Origin: Bacillota bacterium
GTDB taxonomy: Bacteria > Bacillota > Clostridia > Acetivibrionales > DSM-1351
Length of the DNA stretch: 64,000 bases
Direction: 5' to 3'
NCBI GenBank assembly: GCA_023409265.1
Contig: JAEYHZ010000021.1
Location: 56,627 to 120,626, forward strand
Positions within the stretch are counted from its first letter, which is position 1; each line of letters begins with the position of its first letter. The notes beneath the pieces are model-generated. The model was given only the letters and a program-made list of their open reading frames with translations. It searched no databases and was not told where the DNA came from. The translations under genes were made by a program, and so were the position numbers. This document shows, one piece after another, positions 1 to 8,789 of the stretch.

Positions 1-333
1 AAGGTAAGTGCAGCAAAAGTTGACAGCAAAGGTACTAAGCTTACTGACTCCAAGACTTCCAAGAACGGTAACAAGTACTTGGTAATCGACAGAGAGCAGA
101 AGACTGATATGGTTTCAGTTGACAGTCCGTCAAGACTTCATGCAAGAAGACTTATAATGAATTGGGTTTACAGACCATCAACTGCTGATGGAAAGAACGT
201 AAACATCACTGATAAGCTTTTTGATGAAATTGCTCCTAAGTACAAGGGCAAGAATGGCGGATACACTAGAATATACAAGCTTGGACCAAGACGCGGCGAC
301 GCTGCTGAAATGGTTATTCTTGAGTTAGTATAA
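1..333 (+). CDS. rplQ: 50S ribosomal protein L17, C-terminal part
   Basis: Structural protein of the large ribosomal subunit, near the peptide exit tunnel. The reading frame is open from the first base of the window, so the N-terminus lies outside. The end carries the L17 hallmark: KLFDEIAPKYKGKNGGYTRI followed by KLGPRRGDAAEMVILELV. Between the usual N-terminal half and HARRLIMNWVYRP there is a hydrophilic stretch (visible residues about 1-45, rich in K, S, T and D) absent from short L17 proteins such as that of E. coli; lineage-specific insertions in clostridial L17 are the likely explanation. Followed by ecf genes, the normal clostridial order. Identification is secure; only the 5' end is missing. 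Confidence 0.95.
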   Translation, partial: KVSAAKVDSKGTKLTDSKTSKNGNKYLVIDREQKTDMVSVDSPSRLHARRLIMNWVYRPSTADGKNVNITDKLFDEIAPKYKGKNGGYTRIYKLGPRRGDAAEMVILELV

Positions 334-368
334 TCTGGTACAAATAGTTTAAAGCATTAGATTATGAT

Positions 369-425
369 ATAGGGGATTAGACTTGTTGGCAGCGAAACGC
401 TGTCCGGCATGTTTAGTCCCTATAT
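369..425 (+). terminator. Stem-loop after rplQ
   Basis: The arm ATAGGGGATTAGAC (369-382) pairs, with one bulge and G-U pairs, with GTTTAGTCCCTAT (411-423); a second small hairpin AGCG-AAA-CGCT (391-401) sits inside. It lies 36 bases after the rplQ stop, where the long ribosomal-protein operon should end. There is no clean T-run after it, so it may be a processing or weak termination structure rather than a classical intrinsic terminator. Confidence 0.45.
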
Positions 426-442
426 TTATAATGCGAAAATCG

Positions 443-592
443 AATAGAAAATTTTTCGGTTGTAGAAAAATTTTCCTACCTTAGAGGTGTTTCAACGAGG
501 CGAGAGCTATTTCAACTGTTTACAACCAATGTGTTACATTGGTTGTATTTGCTAGTCGTTTTGTGAATCTACCGTCTCGTTATATTAATAAT
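443..592 (+). repeat. Dispersed fold-back repeat, copy 1
   Basis: Contains a core (about 443-510) with CCTACCTT, then GTTTCAACGAGGC, that recurs at 2246-2316 and, inverted, at 24561-24621 and 24646-24735. The outer CAACGAGGCGAGA (493-505) is answered by TCTCGTTAT (575-583), and the middle holds a perfect 12-bp inverted repeat (521-532 with 536-547, loop GTT). The remaining bases of the rplQ-ecfA1 gap show nothing else I can support. Confidence 0.55.
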
Positions 593-651
593 TTTAAGTT
601 GAAATTTTTACAATTATTAATATTAATGAACTATCAAACATGGAGGATAGT

Positions 652-1500
652 ATGAGTATATTTTTTGATGTTCAGGATGTAAGTTTTTCATATAACACAT
701 ATGGGGAAGTGCCTGTTGAAGTGCCGGCATTGGAGAATGTTACGGTTAAGATAGACAGAGGTGATTTTGTTGTTATTCTTGGCAGAAACGGTTCCGGAAA
801 GTCAACGTTCTCCAGATTGCTCAATGCTCTTTTAGTGCCTAAAAGGGGTATTGTGCTTGTAGCCGGAAAGGATACCTCAAATGAAGATAATGTCTGGGAT
901 ATCAGGAGTACTGCCGGTATGGTATTTCAGAATCCTGACAATCAGATCATTGCCACTACTGTTGAAGAAGATGTTGCCTTTGGCCCTGAAAATTTAGGGG
1001 TAGAACCTTCAGAAATCCGCAGGAGAGTAGACGAGTCCCTTGAAACTGTGGGTATCAGCGAATTCAAGAAAAATGCACCCCATCTTTTGTCAGGCGGACA
1101 GAAGCAGCGTGTTGCCATTGCGGGCATACTTGCCATGAAGCCCGAGTGCATAATACTTGACGAGGCGACATCCATGCTGGACCCTGTCGGCCGCCGCGAA
1201 GTATTAAAGGTGTTAAAAATGCTGAACAGGGAAGAGAACATAACTATTATCCACATAACGCATCATATGGATGAGGCGGCTACTGCAAACCGTCTTATAA
1301 TTATAGATAAAGGTGAGATAGTTCTGGACGGTACTCCCAGGGAGGTTTTCAGCAACGTTGAAAAGGTGAAAAGTCTTGGGTTGGATATACCTCAGGTAAC
1401 AGAATTAATGTACACCCTTGAAAAGGAAGGGTTTAAAATTGAAAACCTGCCTTTAACAGTTGATGAGGCTTACGATATGATAAAAAATCTTGCCAGGTAG
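652..1500 (+). CDS. ecfA1: ECF transporter ATPase EcfA1 (CbiO-type)
   Basis: One of the two ATPases of the energy-coupling factor module that powers vitamin and metal uptake through interchangeable S components; it acts at the cytoplasmic face with EcfA2 and EcfT. Walker A GRNGSGKST (residues 44-52), Q-loop FQNPDNQ (Q93), signature LSGGQ (146-150) and Walker B CIILDEA (166-172) are all present. An ATG at 640 is in frame, but the GGAGG at 642-646 lies inside it and is correctly spaced for the ATG at 652, so I take 652. In most Firmicutes ecfA1, ecfA2 and ecfT are contiguous; here ecfA2 (8883) and ecfT (9773) are 7.4 kb away across an inserted block. Confidence 0.93.
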   Translation: MSIFFDVQDVSFSYNTYGEVPVEVPALENVTVKIDRGDFVVILGRNGSGKSTFSRLLNALLVPKRGIVLVAGKDTSNEDNVWDIRSTAGMVFQNPDNQIIATTVEEDVAFGPENLGVEPSEIRRRVDESLETVGISEFKKNAPHLLSGGQKQRVAIAGILAMKPECIILDEATSMLDPVGRREVLKVLKMLNREENITIIHITHHMDEAATANRLIIIDKGEIVLDGTPREVFSNVEKVKSLGLDIPQVTELMYTLEKEGFKIENLPLTVDEAYDMIKNLAR

Positions 1501-1505
1501 GAGTT

Positions 1506-2168
1506 TTAGCAAATTTTCTTGGTTGCTTTGTATACTCTTATACCTCCGCTTTTGTCAACATCAGTTACATTTCCGAATATGCTTTTCATAATATCCTTTA
1601 GAGTTGAACCGCCTTTGTTATGAAAAGCAACAAGCCACAGGGAACCATTACCTGAAAGGTGCTGATAAGCTTCAGTTATAAGCCTGGTATTGAGTTCTTT
1701 GCCGGCTGCAAAGGGCGGATTTGAAACTATATCATCAAAAATTCTGTCTGCAAGAGACTCATAAAGGTTACTGTGAATAACCTCTACTTTCAAGCTGTTA
1801 GCAGCTGCATTTTTTCTTGTATAGTCCAGGGCCCTGTTGTTTATGTCTATCATAGTGAGGTTCTGAGCAGGAAAAAGTGCTTTCAGGAATAGTCCGATAG
1901 CTCCATACCCACAGCCCACGTCAAGAATTGAGCTGCCCGTGGGAGAAAAATTTTTTATCAGATTATGTGATACCTTATCAACTTTGTTTTCAAAAGAAAA
2001 CACTCCGCTGACAGAGGTAAAGCTTAACTGTATTCCATTTATATTCTCAGTAAAGTTTTTTTCTTTTATTTCTGAATCGGGATTTTCAGTAAAATAATGT
2101 TGACTCATGATTTTTGTTATTACCTCCGGCAAAAAATAATTCAGGTATGAATCGGCATACTTACCCAC
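1506..2168 (-). CDS. Class I SAM-dependent methyltransferase (RsmC-like MTS domain)
   Basis: Predicted methyltransferase of 220 residues, probably acting on RNA or another nucleic-acid-related substrate. The Rossmann SAM-binding motif ILDVGCGYGAIGLF is at residues 81-94 and the catalytic NPPF motif (DDIVSNPPF, 145-153), typical of N-methyltransferases working on exocyclic amines, follows. The layout matches the small MTS family (C-terminal catalytic half of RsmC/RlmG-type enzymes), which in Firmicutes is often annotated simply as class I methyltransferase. It starts at a GTG (2166-2168) and runs convergent to ecfA1, its stop only 5 bases from the ecfA1 stop, with no terminator between. The target cannot be told from sequence. 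Confidence 0.8.
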   Translation of the reverse strand: MGKYADSYLNYFLPEVITKIMSQHYFTENPDSEIKEKNFTENINGIQLSFTSVSGVFSFENKVDKVSHNLIKNFSPTGSSILDVGCGYGAIGLFLKALFPAQNLTMIDINNRALDYTRKNAAANSLKVEVIHSNLYESLADRIFDDIVSNPPFAAGKELNTRLITEAYQHLSGNGSLWLVAFHNKGGSTLKDIMKSIFGNVTDVDKSGGIRVYKATKKIC

Positions 2169-2245
2169 CGAATCATTTATGGATTACTTGACTTTTATAA
2201 TAATAACTATTATTATAACACATAGATTCAGATAAATTTTTTTGA

Positions 2246-2316
2246 GTGTAGAAAAAATTCATTACCTTTGTGTGTTTCAACGATGCGGGATATATCTATC
2301 GCCTCGTTATATATAT
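2246..2316 (+). repeat. Dispersed fold-back repeat, copy 2
   Basis: A shorter relative of the 443-592 element: TGTAGAAAAAATTCATTACC, then GTGTTTCAACGATGCGGGA (2272-2290), then a short inversion back to TCGCCTCGTTAT. It lies in the divergent gap between the methyltransferase and the adenylation gene, in a position to influence transcription of both. The rest of this 260-base gap shows no further feature. Confidence 0.5.
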
Positions 2317-2429
2317 TTTTGGAAATAATTTAGATAATTATGTCATTTACGGGAAAAGCCTGAAACTAAGGGCTTCTATTGTTTATATATATTAAGGGGA
2401 ATCCCCTTCCCGTTTGAGGAGGGATTTTT

Positions 2430-3968
2430 TTGCAGATAAATGTACTTGAATACCTTGAACAATCAGCATGCGTCTTTCCTGATAAAATCGCTTTAAAGGA
2501 TGAGACCCAGGAAATTACTTTTTCACAGTTTGAGCAAAAGGCTAAATCACTTGGTTGTTCAATTATAAATGCCTTATCAGGTTCAGTCAGAACGCCGGTA
2601 ATAGTAATGGTTGACAGGACATGTGCAACTGTAGTTGCATTTATGGCCGTATTGTACAGCGGAAATTACTATGTTCCTGTTGATAATCAAACTCCAAAAC
2701 AAAGACTGCAGTTAATTATTGACACTCTTAAGCCCGGGCTTGTTCTGACTGAGGAAAAAGATAATAAGGCCTTTGAGGGAGTTGAAAGGCTTCCTGCAAT
2801 ACTAAATATTGATTATTGCTTTAAAAATGAAGATATTATCACCGAAATAGACCAGGAAAAACTGCGGGGCATAAGAAGCAGGATAATTGATACAGATCCG
2901 GTTTATACAATATTTACTTCGGGTTCTACCGGTATACCCAAGGGTATAGTTGTTCCACACAAGAATGTAATTGATCTTGCCGAATGGCTGGGTGATACCT
3001 TTGGCTTCAGCTGCGAGGATGTTATTGGAAATCAGACACCCTTCTATTTCGATGCGTCTGTTAAGGATATATACTTATGTATTAAAAAGGCTATTACTCT
3101 CTGTATCATACCTAAAAAGCTCTTTATGTTTCCTATAAAGCTTGTGGAATACCTTAATAATAACCGTGTAACTTCAATACTTTGGGCTACTTCTGCAATA
3201 ACACTTTTAGCTAATTCCCAAATATTTAAGAAAGTTTTGCCGGCTTATTTGAGCAAGGTATTTTTTGCAGGTGAAGCAATGTTCGCAAGACATCTGAATG
3301 CCTGGAGTACATATCTGCCTGAAGTTACGTATGTTAATCTGTACGGGCCTACTGAAACAACAGTGGACTGTACTTATTATATAGTTAACCGGGAGTTTGG
3401 TGATGATGAAGTAATACCAATAGGAAATGCCTGCCGGAACATGGAAGTGATGCTGTTGGATGAAGATAGAAGACCGGTGTCCGGGGATAATCCCGGGGAA
3501 GTATGTGTTCGTGGTACCGGGGTAGCTTTGGGATATATAAATAATCCCGGACTGTCAAATGAAGTTTTTATTCAGAATCCTCTTAATTCCTCTTACCGTG
3601 ATATTATATACTGTACAGGTGATATTGGAAAATACAATGAATACGGTGAAATTGTGTTTATTTCCAGAAAAGACGGTCAGGTTAAGCATATGGGAAATCG
3701 TATTGAGCTTGGTGAAATTGAAGCAGCTGTCAATACTATTAGTGAGGTAGAGGCATGCGTATGTTTCTATGACCATGAAGCCTCAAAAATAGTACTTAAT
3801 TATATTGGAAAAATTGATATACCTGAATTGATAACAAAGTTGAATGAAAAGCTTCCAAAGTATATGATTCCCAATATTTTAAAAAGTTTTGAGTCCTTCC
3901 CCTATAATGCAAATGGTAAGATTGACAGAAGAAAGTTAGTGGAGAAATACACTCATGAAAAAAATTGA
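2430..3968 (+). CDS. DltA-like stand-alone amino-acid adenylation enzyme
   Basis: Activates an amino acid as aminoacyl-AMP and should load it onto the carrier protein at 4854. ANL-superfamily motifs are in order: TSGSTGIPKG (163-172), FDAS with D208 (the aspartate that binds the alpha-amino group in amino-acid-specific domains), NLYGPTET (303-310), TGD (396-398), RIELGEIE (424-431) and NGKIDR (495-500, with the catalytic Lys497). At 512 residues it matches DltA (D-alanine-D-alanyl carrier ligase) in size, with no condensation or carrier domain attached. The start is TTG at 2430, set by GAGGAGGGA at 2416-2424. First gene of a five-gene operon; its end overlaps the next gene. D-Ala specificity is inferred from family and context only. 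Confidence 0.85.
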   Translation: MQINVLEYLEQSACVFPDKIALKDETQEITFSQFEQKAKSLGCSIINALSGSVRTPVIVMVDRTCATVVAFMAVLYSGNYYVPVDNQTPKQRLQLIIDTLKPGLVLTEEKDNKAFEGVERLPAILNIDYCFKNEDIITEIDQEKLRGIRSRIIDTDPVYTIFTSGSTGIPKGIVVPHKNVIDLAEWLGDTFGFSCEDVIGNQTPFYFDASVKDIYLCIKKAITLCIIPKKLFMFPIKLVEYLNNNRVTSILWATSAITLLANSQIFKKVLPAYLSKVFFAGEAMFARHLNAWSTYLPEVTYVNLYGPTETTVDCTYYIVNREFGDDEVIPIGNACRNMEVMLLDEDRRPVSGDNPGEVCVRGTGVALGYINNPGLSNEVFIQNPLNSSYRDIIYCTGDIGKYNEYGEIVFISRKDGQVKHMGNRIELGEIEAAVNTISEVEACVCFYDHEASKIVLNYIGKIDIPELITKLNEKLPKYMIPNILKSFESFPYNANGKIDRRKLVEKYTHEKN

Positions 3969-4758
3969 GGGACTTGATGAATTAAACAGCCTTTTAACTG
4001 ATTTTATGAAAAAGGGTGTTATATCAAATAATTTTATAATGCAGGATAAATACAAGGCCTACATAAATTCAGGAATTTTGTATTACCAAAGAACAGAAGC
4101 AATACTGGTGTTATTTTTGGACTGTAAAAATTGCTGGCGTGTCTATTACCATATAAAAGATACTGAAAGTGATATACAATTGCCGGATGATAAACCTCTG
4201 GTAATGGAACTTGTATATCGAAATGAGAACGATTCACTAATTAAGCAGATTGATTACTGGACTTCAAAAGGATTTTCACCTTATATTAATAGAGCAAGGA
4301 TGAACGTCAGTCCAAAAGAATTTAATATTGTTTGTGATAATTTGCAGGGTATAGGCTTCGCTGATCAACAAAAGGCTGAAATTATACAAAGAATGATAGC
4401 CGACGCTTTTGACCCATATCTCGGTTGTGTTCCCCATAAGGATGAAGTTGCAGAATATCTTTCAAGAAAAGAAATAGTTGTAGCTGAAGATCACAACGGG
4501 CAGGTTTTGGGCGTACTGCACATTGGCAGCAAAAGCTCCACCTGGTTCATATGGCACCTTTTAGTCCATCCCGAAGCACGCAGCCGGGGGATTGCAAAAA
4601 AGCTGCTTGCTTTTTATAGAACTATGCTTCAGGAGTCTGAAAACTCAAAAATTCAGCTTTGGGTCAAAAAAGACAATATAAGTGCAAGAAAATTGTACGA
4701 GACGACAGGGTTTAGATATGACGGCTGGGAATCATTAGGCTTGATAAAAAAATTATAA
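3955..4758 (+). CDS. GNAT-family acetyltransferase with N-terminal extension
   Basis: A 267-residue protein whose C-terminal half (about 130-267) is a GNAT acyl-CoA transferase: LLVHPEARSRGIAKKLLAFY carries the acetyl-CoA-binding (R/Q)xxGx(G/A) loop, and NISARKLYETTGFRYDG is the usual last motif. The N-terminal ~130 residues (several W, Y and D, no obvious motif) are not recognised. The start overlaps the adenylation gene by 14 bases, so the two are probably translationally coupled. Canonical dlt operons carry no GNAT; here it could modify the activated amino acid or the carrier-bound product, giving for example an N-acylated amino acid. That role is inference. Confidence 0.75.
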   Translation: MKKIEGLDELNSLLTDFMKKGVISNNFIMQDKYKAYINSGILYYQRTEAILVLFLDCKNCWRVYYHIKDTESDIQLPDDKPLVMELVYRNENDSLIKQIDYWTSKGFSPYINRARMNVSPKEFNIVCDNLQGIGFADQQKAEIIQRMIADAFDPYLGCVPHKDEVAEYLSRKEIVVAEDHNGQVLGVLHIGSKSSTWFIWHLLVHPEARSRGIAKKLLAFYRTMLQESENSKIQLWVKKDNISARKLYETTGFRYDGWESLGLIKKL

Positions 4759-4810
4759 TTATTATTTCAAGAAGTAGCAATGAAATATTAAAATATCCAA
4801 ATTATAAAGC

Positions 4811-4838
4811 GAAGGTGATCGGGAATTAATCCTGATCA
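4811..4838 (+). promoter_or_regulatory. Intercistronic hairpin before the carrier protein gene
   Basis: GATCGGG (4817-4823) pairs with CCTGATC (4832-4838) with one G-U pair, loop of eight bases, just upstream of the Shine-Dalgarno site of the carrier gene. No T-run follows, so an mRNA-processing or translational element is more likely than a terminator. Confidence 0.4.
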
Positions 4839-4853
4839 GAAATGGAGAATAAA

Positions 4854-5084
4854 ATGGAAGAATTATATAGGATTTTAAAAGAGTTAAGACCGGATGTGAA
4901 CTTTGAAGAAAAGAAAGCACTTATAGACGATGGAATCCTGGACTCCTTTGATATAGTCGCACTTGTGGGTGAAATTGATGAGACCTTTGACGTTCAGATA
5001 GGAGTAGAGGATCTGATACCTGAAAACTTTAATTCTGTTGAGTCAATAATGGGTCTGATCAATAGATTAAGAGATGGGGAATAG
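4854..5084 (+). CDS. DltC-like acyl/aminoacyl carrier protein
   Basis: Small acidic carrier protein (76 residues from this start) expected to carry the activated amino acid on a 4'-phosphopantetheine arm. The attachment motif is GILDSFDIVALV, with Ser31 the modified residue, and the following ETFDVQIGVEDLIPENFNSV matches helix III of DltC/ACP. An in-frame ATG at 4842 overlaps the GGAG at 4845-4848 that is well spaced for the ATG at 4854, so 4854 is preferred. It lies between the activating enzymes and the membrane transferase, as expected for a carrier linking cytoplasmic activation to membrane export. Confidence 0.88.
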   Translation: MEELYRILKELRPDVNFEEKKALIDDGILDSFDIVALVGEIDETFDVQIGVEDLIPENFNSVESIMGLINRLRDGE

Positions 5085-5089
5085 CAGCC

Positions 5090-6682
5090 ATGTCATTGTC
5101 ATCAGCCTCATTTCTAATCTTTTTGACAATAACCGTGGTGCTCTATTATCTGGTTCCTAAAAAGTTGCAGTGGATGGTTCTCCTTGCAGCAAGCTACTAT
5201 TATTATTTATCCTATGGATATAAGATAGTAGCATTTCTGCTTATGACAACTTTTACAACCTACGCCGGAGGAAGACTGCTGGGGCTTATAAACAGCAAAA
5301 AGAAGTCTCAATTCCAGCAGTTTGGCAAAGAGGTTACCAGCGAAGAAAAGAAGGCAATTTCAGATAGGATTACAAGAAATAAAAAGTGGATTGTAGCTGG
5401 AATTTTACTGATTAACTTTGGTATATTGGCCGCAATGAAATACTACAATTTTACAGCTGAGAATTTAAACGTACTTTTGGGGTTATTCAGTAATATCAGT
5501 TTACCAACATATAAATGGCTGCTGCCTGTAGGTTTGTCTTTCTATACATTCCAATCAATAGGCTATGTAATCGATGTCTACAGAGCCAAGTATTCTCCGG
5601 AGCAGAACTTCTTCAGGTTCGCGCTTTTCGTGTCATTTTTTCCGCAGATAATCCAGGGTCCCATAAGCAGATTTGATCAATTGGCACATCAATTGTACCA
5701 GGAGCACTCCTTTAGTTTCGACCGCTTGAAATACGGTATACAGCTGATGATGTGGGGGTTTTTCAAAAAACTCATAGTAGCAGATCGGACAGCTGTAATA
5801 GTTAACAATGTTTTCGCAAACTATCAGAAATATTCCGGGTCCGAAATCGCTTTTGCGGTGTTTATGTATTGCATACAAATTTACTGCGACTTTTCAGGTG
5901 GTATAGATATTATCAGAGGAATTGCGCAAATATTGGGTATAGATATGATAGAAAACTTCCAGCGGCCATACTTTGCTACCTCACTGTCAGATTTCTGGAG
6001 AAGGTGGCATATAAGTCTGGGAGCATGGATGAAGGATTATCTTTTCTACCCTCTGTCATTATCAAAACCCTTTGGCAAGCTGGGCAAGTTTGCCAGAAAG
6101 AGACTTAAGGGTAATTTGGGCAAGATTTTACCTGTTTCATTAGTTACCTTCATTGTGTTCTTCACCATCGGTATCTGGCATGGTGCCAGTTGGAAGTACA
6201 TTGCTTTTGGTATTTGGAATGGCGGTATCATCACCTTTTCACTGATAAACGCACCGACCTATGCAAAAATATTAAACAAGCTGCATATAAATTCCGACAA
6301 TACATATTGGAAGCTGTTCCAGATACTTAGAACAACTGTTTTAGTATTTATAGGCAGATATTTTACCCGTGGAGAGACCTTAATGACTGCCCTGCGCATG
6401 ATAAAGCGAACTGTTCTGCATTTTGATGCAAGGTCATTGGTGTCCAATGTATTCTCATTGGGCCTGAGTTCATTTGACCTTCTGGTGGTTTTTCTATGCG
6501 GATTGATCATAATTTTTATTGGGTATTTGAAGGAAAAGGGAATCAATATAAGGGAGTCATTGGAAAAGAAAAATATGTTCATACAGTGGCTGGTACTGGC
6601 TGCCGGTTTAATAATGATTGTATTTTTCGGCATATTCAGAGAGGGTTATATAGCCTCAGAGTTTATTTACAAGCAATTTTAA
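5090..6682 (+). CDS. MBOAT-family membrane O-acyltransferase (DltB/AlgI-like)
   Basis: Polytopic membrane protein of 530 residues that should take the aminoacyl group from the carrier and pass it across the membrane. MBOAT landmarks: FFPQIIQGPI (183-192), DFSGGIDI (267-274), SDFWRRWHISL with His307 (300-310), and WHGASW with the invariant catalytic His364 (363-368). Many hydrophobic segments are visible from residue 5 onward. It is longer than DltB (about 400-415) and nearer AlgI-type polysaccharide O-acetyltransferases in length, because of a charged loop at residues 68-98. Starts 5 bases after the carrier stop. The substrate could be teichoic acid or an exopolysaccharide; sequence alone does not decide. 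Confidence 0.9.
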   Translation: MSLSSASFLIFLTITVVLYYLVPKKLQWMVLLAASYYYYLSYGYKIVAFLLMTTFTTYAGGRLLGLINSKKKSQFQQFGKEVTSEEKKAISDRITRNKKWIVAGILLINFGILAAMKYYNFTAENLNVLLGLFSNISLPTYKWLLPVGLSFYTFQSIGYVIDVYRAKYSPEQNFFRFALFVSFFPQIIQGPISRFDQLAHQLYQEHSFSFDRLKYGIQLMMWGFFKKLIVADRTAVIVNNVFANYQKYSGSEIAFAVFMYCIQIYCDFSGGIDIIRGIAQILGIDMIENFQRPYFATSLSDFWRRWHISLGAWMKDYLFYPLSLSKPFGKLGKFARKRLKGNLGKILPVSLVTFIVFFTIGIWHGASWKYIAFGIWNGGIITFSLINAPTYAKILNKLHINSDNTYWKLFQILRTTVLVFIGRYFTRGETLMTALRMIKRTVLHFDARSLVSNVFSLGLSSFDLLVVFLCGLIIIFIGYLKEKGINIRESLEKKNMFIQWLVLAAGLIMIVFFGIFREGYIASEFIYKQF

Positions 6683-6692
6683 GGAGAAAGCA

Positions 6693-8516
6693 ATGTCGTC
6701 AAAAAAGTGGTTTATAATGTTTTTATTGACCGGAATGCTTCTGGTATTGGGAATAGCCGGCATGAATATAGTAGTTGACCCTTTTGGTGCTTTCGGTGAC
6801 CATATTATGAAATGGTATGCCTACGATTTCACCAAAAATCCAAGGGTGGCAAAAATAGCATATATGGACCAGCATAAGGATGAGTACGATTCATTTATTG
6901 TAGGCAGTTCCTCTACTTCCTCATTTCCTGTAGAGCAGCTCAACAGGTATATGAATGCAAGGTTCTACAATTTATTTATGTATGGCGCAGATATGTATGA
7001 TGTTAAGCACACAACGGAATATATAATTAACAATTATAAAGTTAAAAACCTTGTTCTGAATCTTGGATTTATTAACGCTATGAGGTACAAGGTAGAGACA
7101 GATCCGTATACAGGCAGTCTGCATTACAAAACCGAGCAGTCCTCACAATTTGATTTTTTTAAGAGATACCTTTTTGCAAACCCTAATTATGCTGTTGAAA
7201 AGCTAAGAGCTTATAAAAACGACAGTTATCTTCAAAATAAATATAAAGTTTTTGAAGTAGAAACAGGAGCTTATGACAAATCTGTCAGAGATACCGAATC
7301 AATACAGGATACCAGATCATATTTGGAGAATTATCCTGTATTCAAGGATTACCCCAAGGACAAGCATAATCTTGCAAGTATAGATAATTTTATAAACGAC
7401 GTAGCATCAATCAAAGCACTTTGTGACAAGAATAATATAAATTTGCTGGTGCTATTCCCGCCAATGTACAATGAATATGTACAGAATTTCGATCCTCAGC
7501 AGTTGACGGAGGTTTACACCAGGCTGGCCGAAATTACCGACTTTTGGGATTTCTCGGTTAATTCTCTGACCGCTGATTACAGATTCTTCTATGACGGCAC
7601 TCACTTCAGAAATGCCATGGGAAAGATGGCTCTGGCTGAAATCTTTGGCGATAATGAGGTCTACAGACCTGAAGATATCGGTGTTTATGTTACACCTGAA
7701 AATGCAGAAGCACAGGCAAAGTCCCTGGTAAAAATACGTGAAATGGACGAAAGCTCATATACCAAAAGGGTTCCGATACTGATGTATCATGATATGGCAG
7801 AAAAGTCTTCAGGAGATATGGTAGTATCAACCGGGAAATTTGAAGAGCAGATAAGGGCACTTTCTGAGGCCGGGTACACAGGCATTACCATCAAGCAGAT
7901 GACAGATTACGTTGAAAAGGGAATTGAACTGCCTGCCAAGCCTGTTTTAATAACCTTCGATGACGGGTATCTCAGTAATTACAGGCTTGCTTATCCTATT
8001 CTCCAAAAGTACAATATGAAGGCCACAATTTTTGTAATTGGAGTGTCTGTGGGAAAGGATACCTATAAAGACACCGGCAAGCCTATTACACCTCATTTCA
8101 GCTATGAACAGGCTAAGGAAATGCTGGATTCAGGCCTCATTGACATTCAGAGTCACACCTTCGATATGCATCAATGGGCCGACTTTGAAAAGGGGAAGGC
8201 CAGATCAAACATGTTGCCGCCGGAGGGTGAAAAGGAAGATGCATATCTTGATTTATTAAAGAATGATATTTTACAGTCCGGCAAGGGAATAGAAGAGGGT
8301 ACAGGTCATAAAATAACAGCACTGGCCTATCCCCTTGGGAAGTACAGTCAGCTTACAGAGGTTTTCCTCAGCAGAATGGATATTAAGGCAACTGTTACCA
8401 CAAAAGCCGGAATCAATACCATAATCAAAGGCTTGCCGCAGTCCCTGCGGGCTATGAAGCGGTTTGGAATTACCGAAGATATTTCCCCGGAAGAACTTAT
8501 TAAAATGATTAAATAG
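6693..8516 (+). CDS. DltD-like SGNH protein fused to a NodB-type polysaccharide deacetylase
   Basis: Two-domain extracytoplasmic protein, 607 residues, anchored by one N-terminal membrane segment (about 6-28). Domain 1 (30-320) looks like an SGNH/DltD-type acyltransferase: GSSSTSS (71-77) supplies the nucleophile region and DGTH (301-304) the Asp-His pair. Domain 2 (about 355-590) is a carbohydrate esterase 4 deacetylase: TFDDGY (421-426), SHTFDMH (487-493) and AYPLGKYS (545-552) are its metal-binding and catalytic motifs. The start ATG has an AAGGAG 6 bases upstream. Last gene of the operon. The fusion suggests that removing acetyl groups from a surface polymer and adding a new acyl group are done by one protein; this is inference from architecture. 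Confidence 0.85.
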   Translation: MSSKKWFIMFLLTGMLLVLGIAGMNIVVDPFGAFGDHIMKWYAYDFTKNPRVAKIAYMDQHKDEYDSFIVGSSSTSSFPVEQLNRYMNARFYNLFMYGADMYDVKHTTEYIINNYKVKNLVLNLGFINAMRYKVETDPYTGSLHYKTEQSSQFDFFKRYLFANPNYAVEKLRAYKNDSYLQNKYKVFEVETGAYDKSVRDTESIQDTRSYLENYPVFKDYPKDKHNLASIDNFINDVASIKALCDKNNINLLVLFPPMYNEYVQNFDPQQLTEVYTRLAEITDFWDFSVNSLTADYRFFYDGTHFRNAMGKMALAEIFGDNEVYRPEDIGVYVTPENAEAQAKSLVKIREMDESSYTKRVPILMYHDMAEKSSGDMVVSTGKFEEQIRALSEAGYTGITIKQMTDYVEKGIELPAKPVLITFDDGYLSNYRLAYPILQKYNMKATIFVIGVSVGKDTYKDTGKPITPHFSYEQAKEMLDSGLIDIQSHTFDMHQWADFEKGKARSNMLPPEGEKEDAYLDLLKNDILQSGKGIEEGTGHKITALAYPLGKYSQLTEVFLSRMDIKATVTTKAGINTIIKGLPQSLRAMKRFGITEDISPEELIKMIK

Positions 8517-8551
8517 GGAAAAATTAATTATTAATGGTTCTGATTGGTAAT

Positions 8552-8571
8552 AAGCCGGCGTAAGCCGGCTT
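8552..8571 (+). terminator. Terminator of the dlt-like operon
   Basis: Perfect 8-bp stem AAGCCGGC - GTAA - GCCGGCTT, 35 bases after the last stop codon of the operon. The T-tract is short (TT then CC), so termination may be partial. Confidence 0.7.
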
Positions 8572-8635
8572 TCCATAACTATACAGTTTCATTATTGACT
8601 ATTCACTATATGCACAAAGTTGTGGTAATATTAAG

Positions 8636-8789
8636 GCATGACTAAATAATAAAGTTCCGTTATATGGTGGGATATTTTTGTAGGGACAAGGCGGAGGAAG
8701 GCGTAATAATTGCTTTATTGCAACTGATGACAACGAGGTCTTGGCGAAAATGGCCGCCTTAAAATAGGGAAGTATTATTTGATCATGTC
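8636..8789. mobile_element. MITE-like fold-back element
   Basis: About 154 bp with imperfect terminal inverted repeats: GCATGACTAAATAATA (8636-8651) against TATTATTTGATCATGTC (8773-8789). Inside, AAGGCGG (8689-8695) is answered by CCGCCTT (8754-8760). No gene is present between the operon terminator and ecfA2, so this element fills most of the gap. It has no coding capacity and would fold end to end as RNA or single-stranded DNA. Confidence 0.45.
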
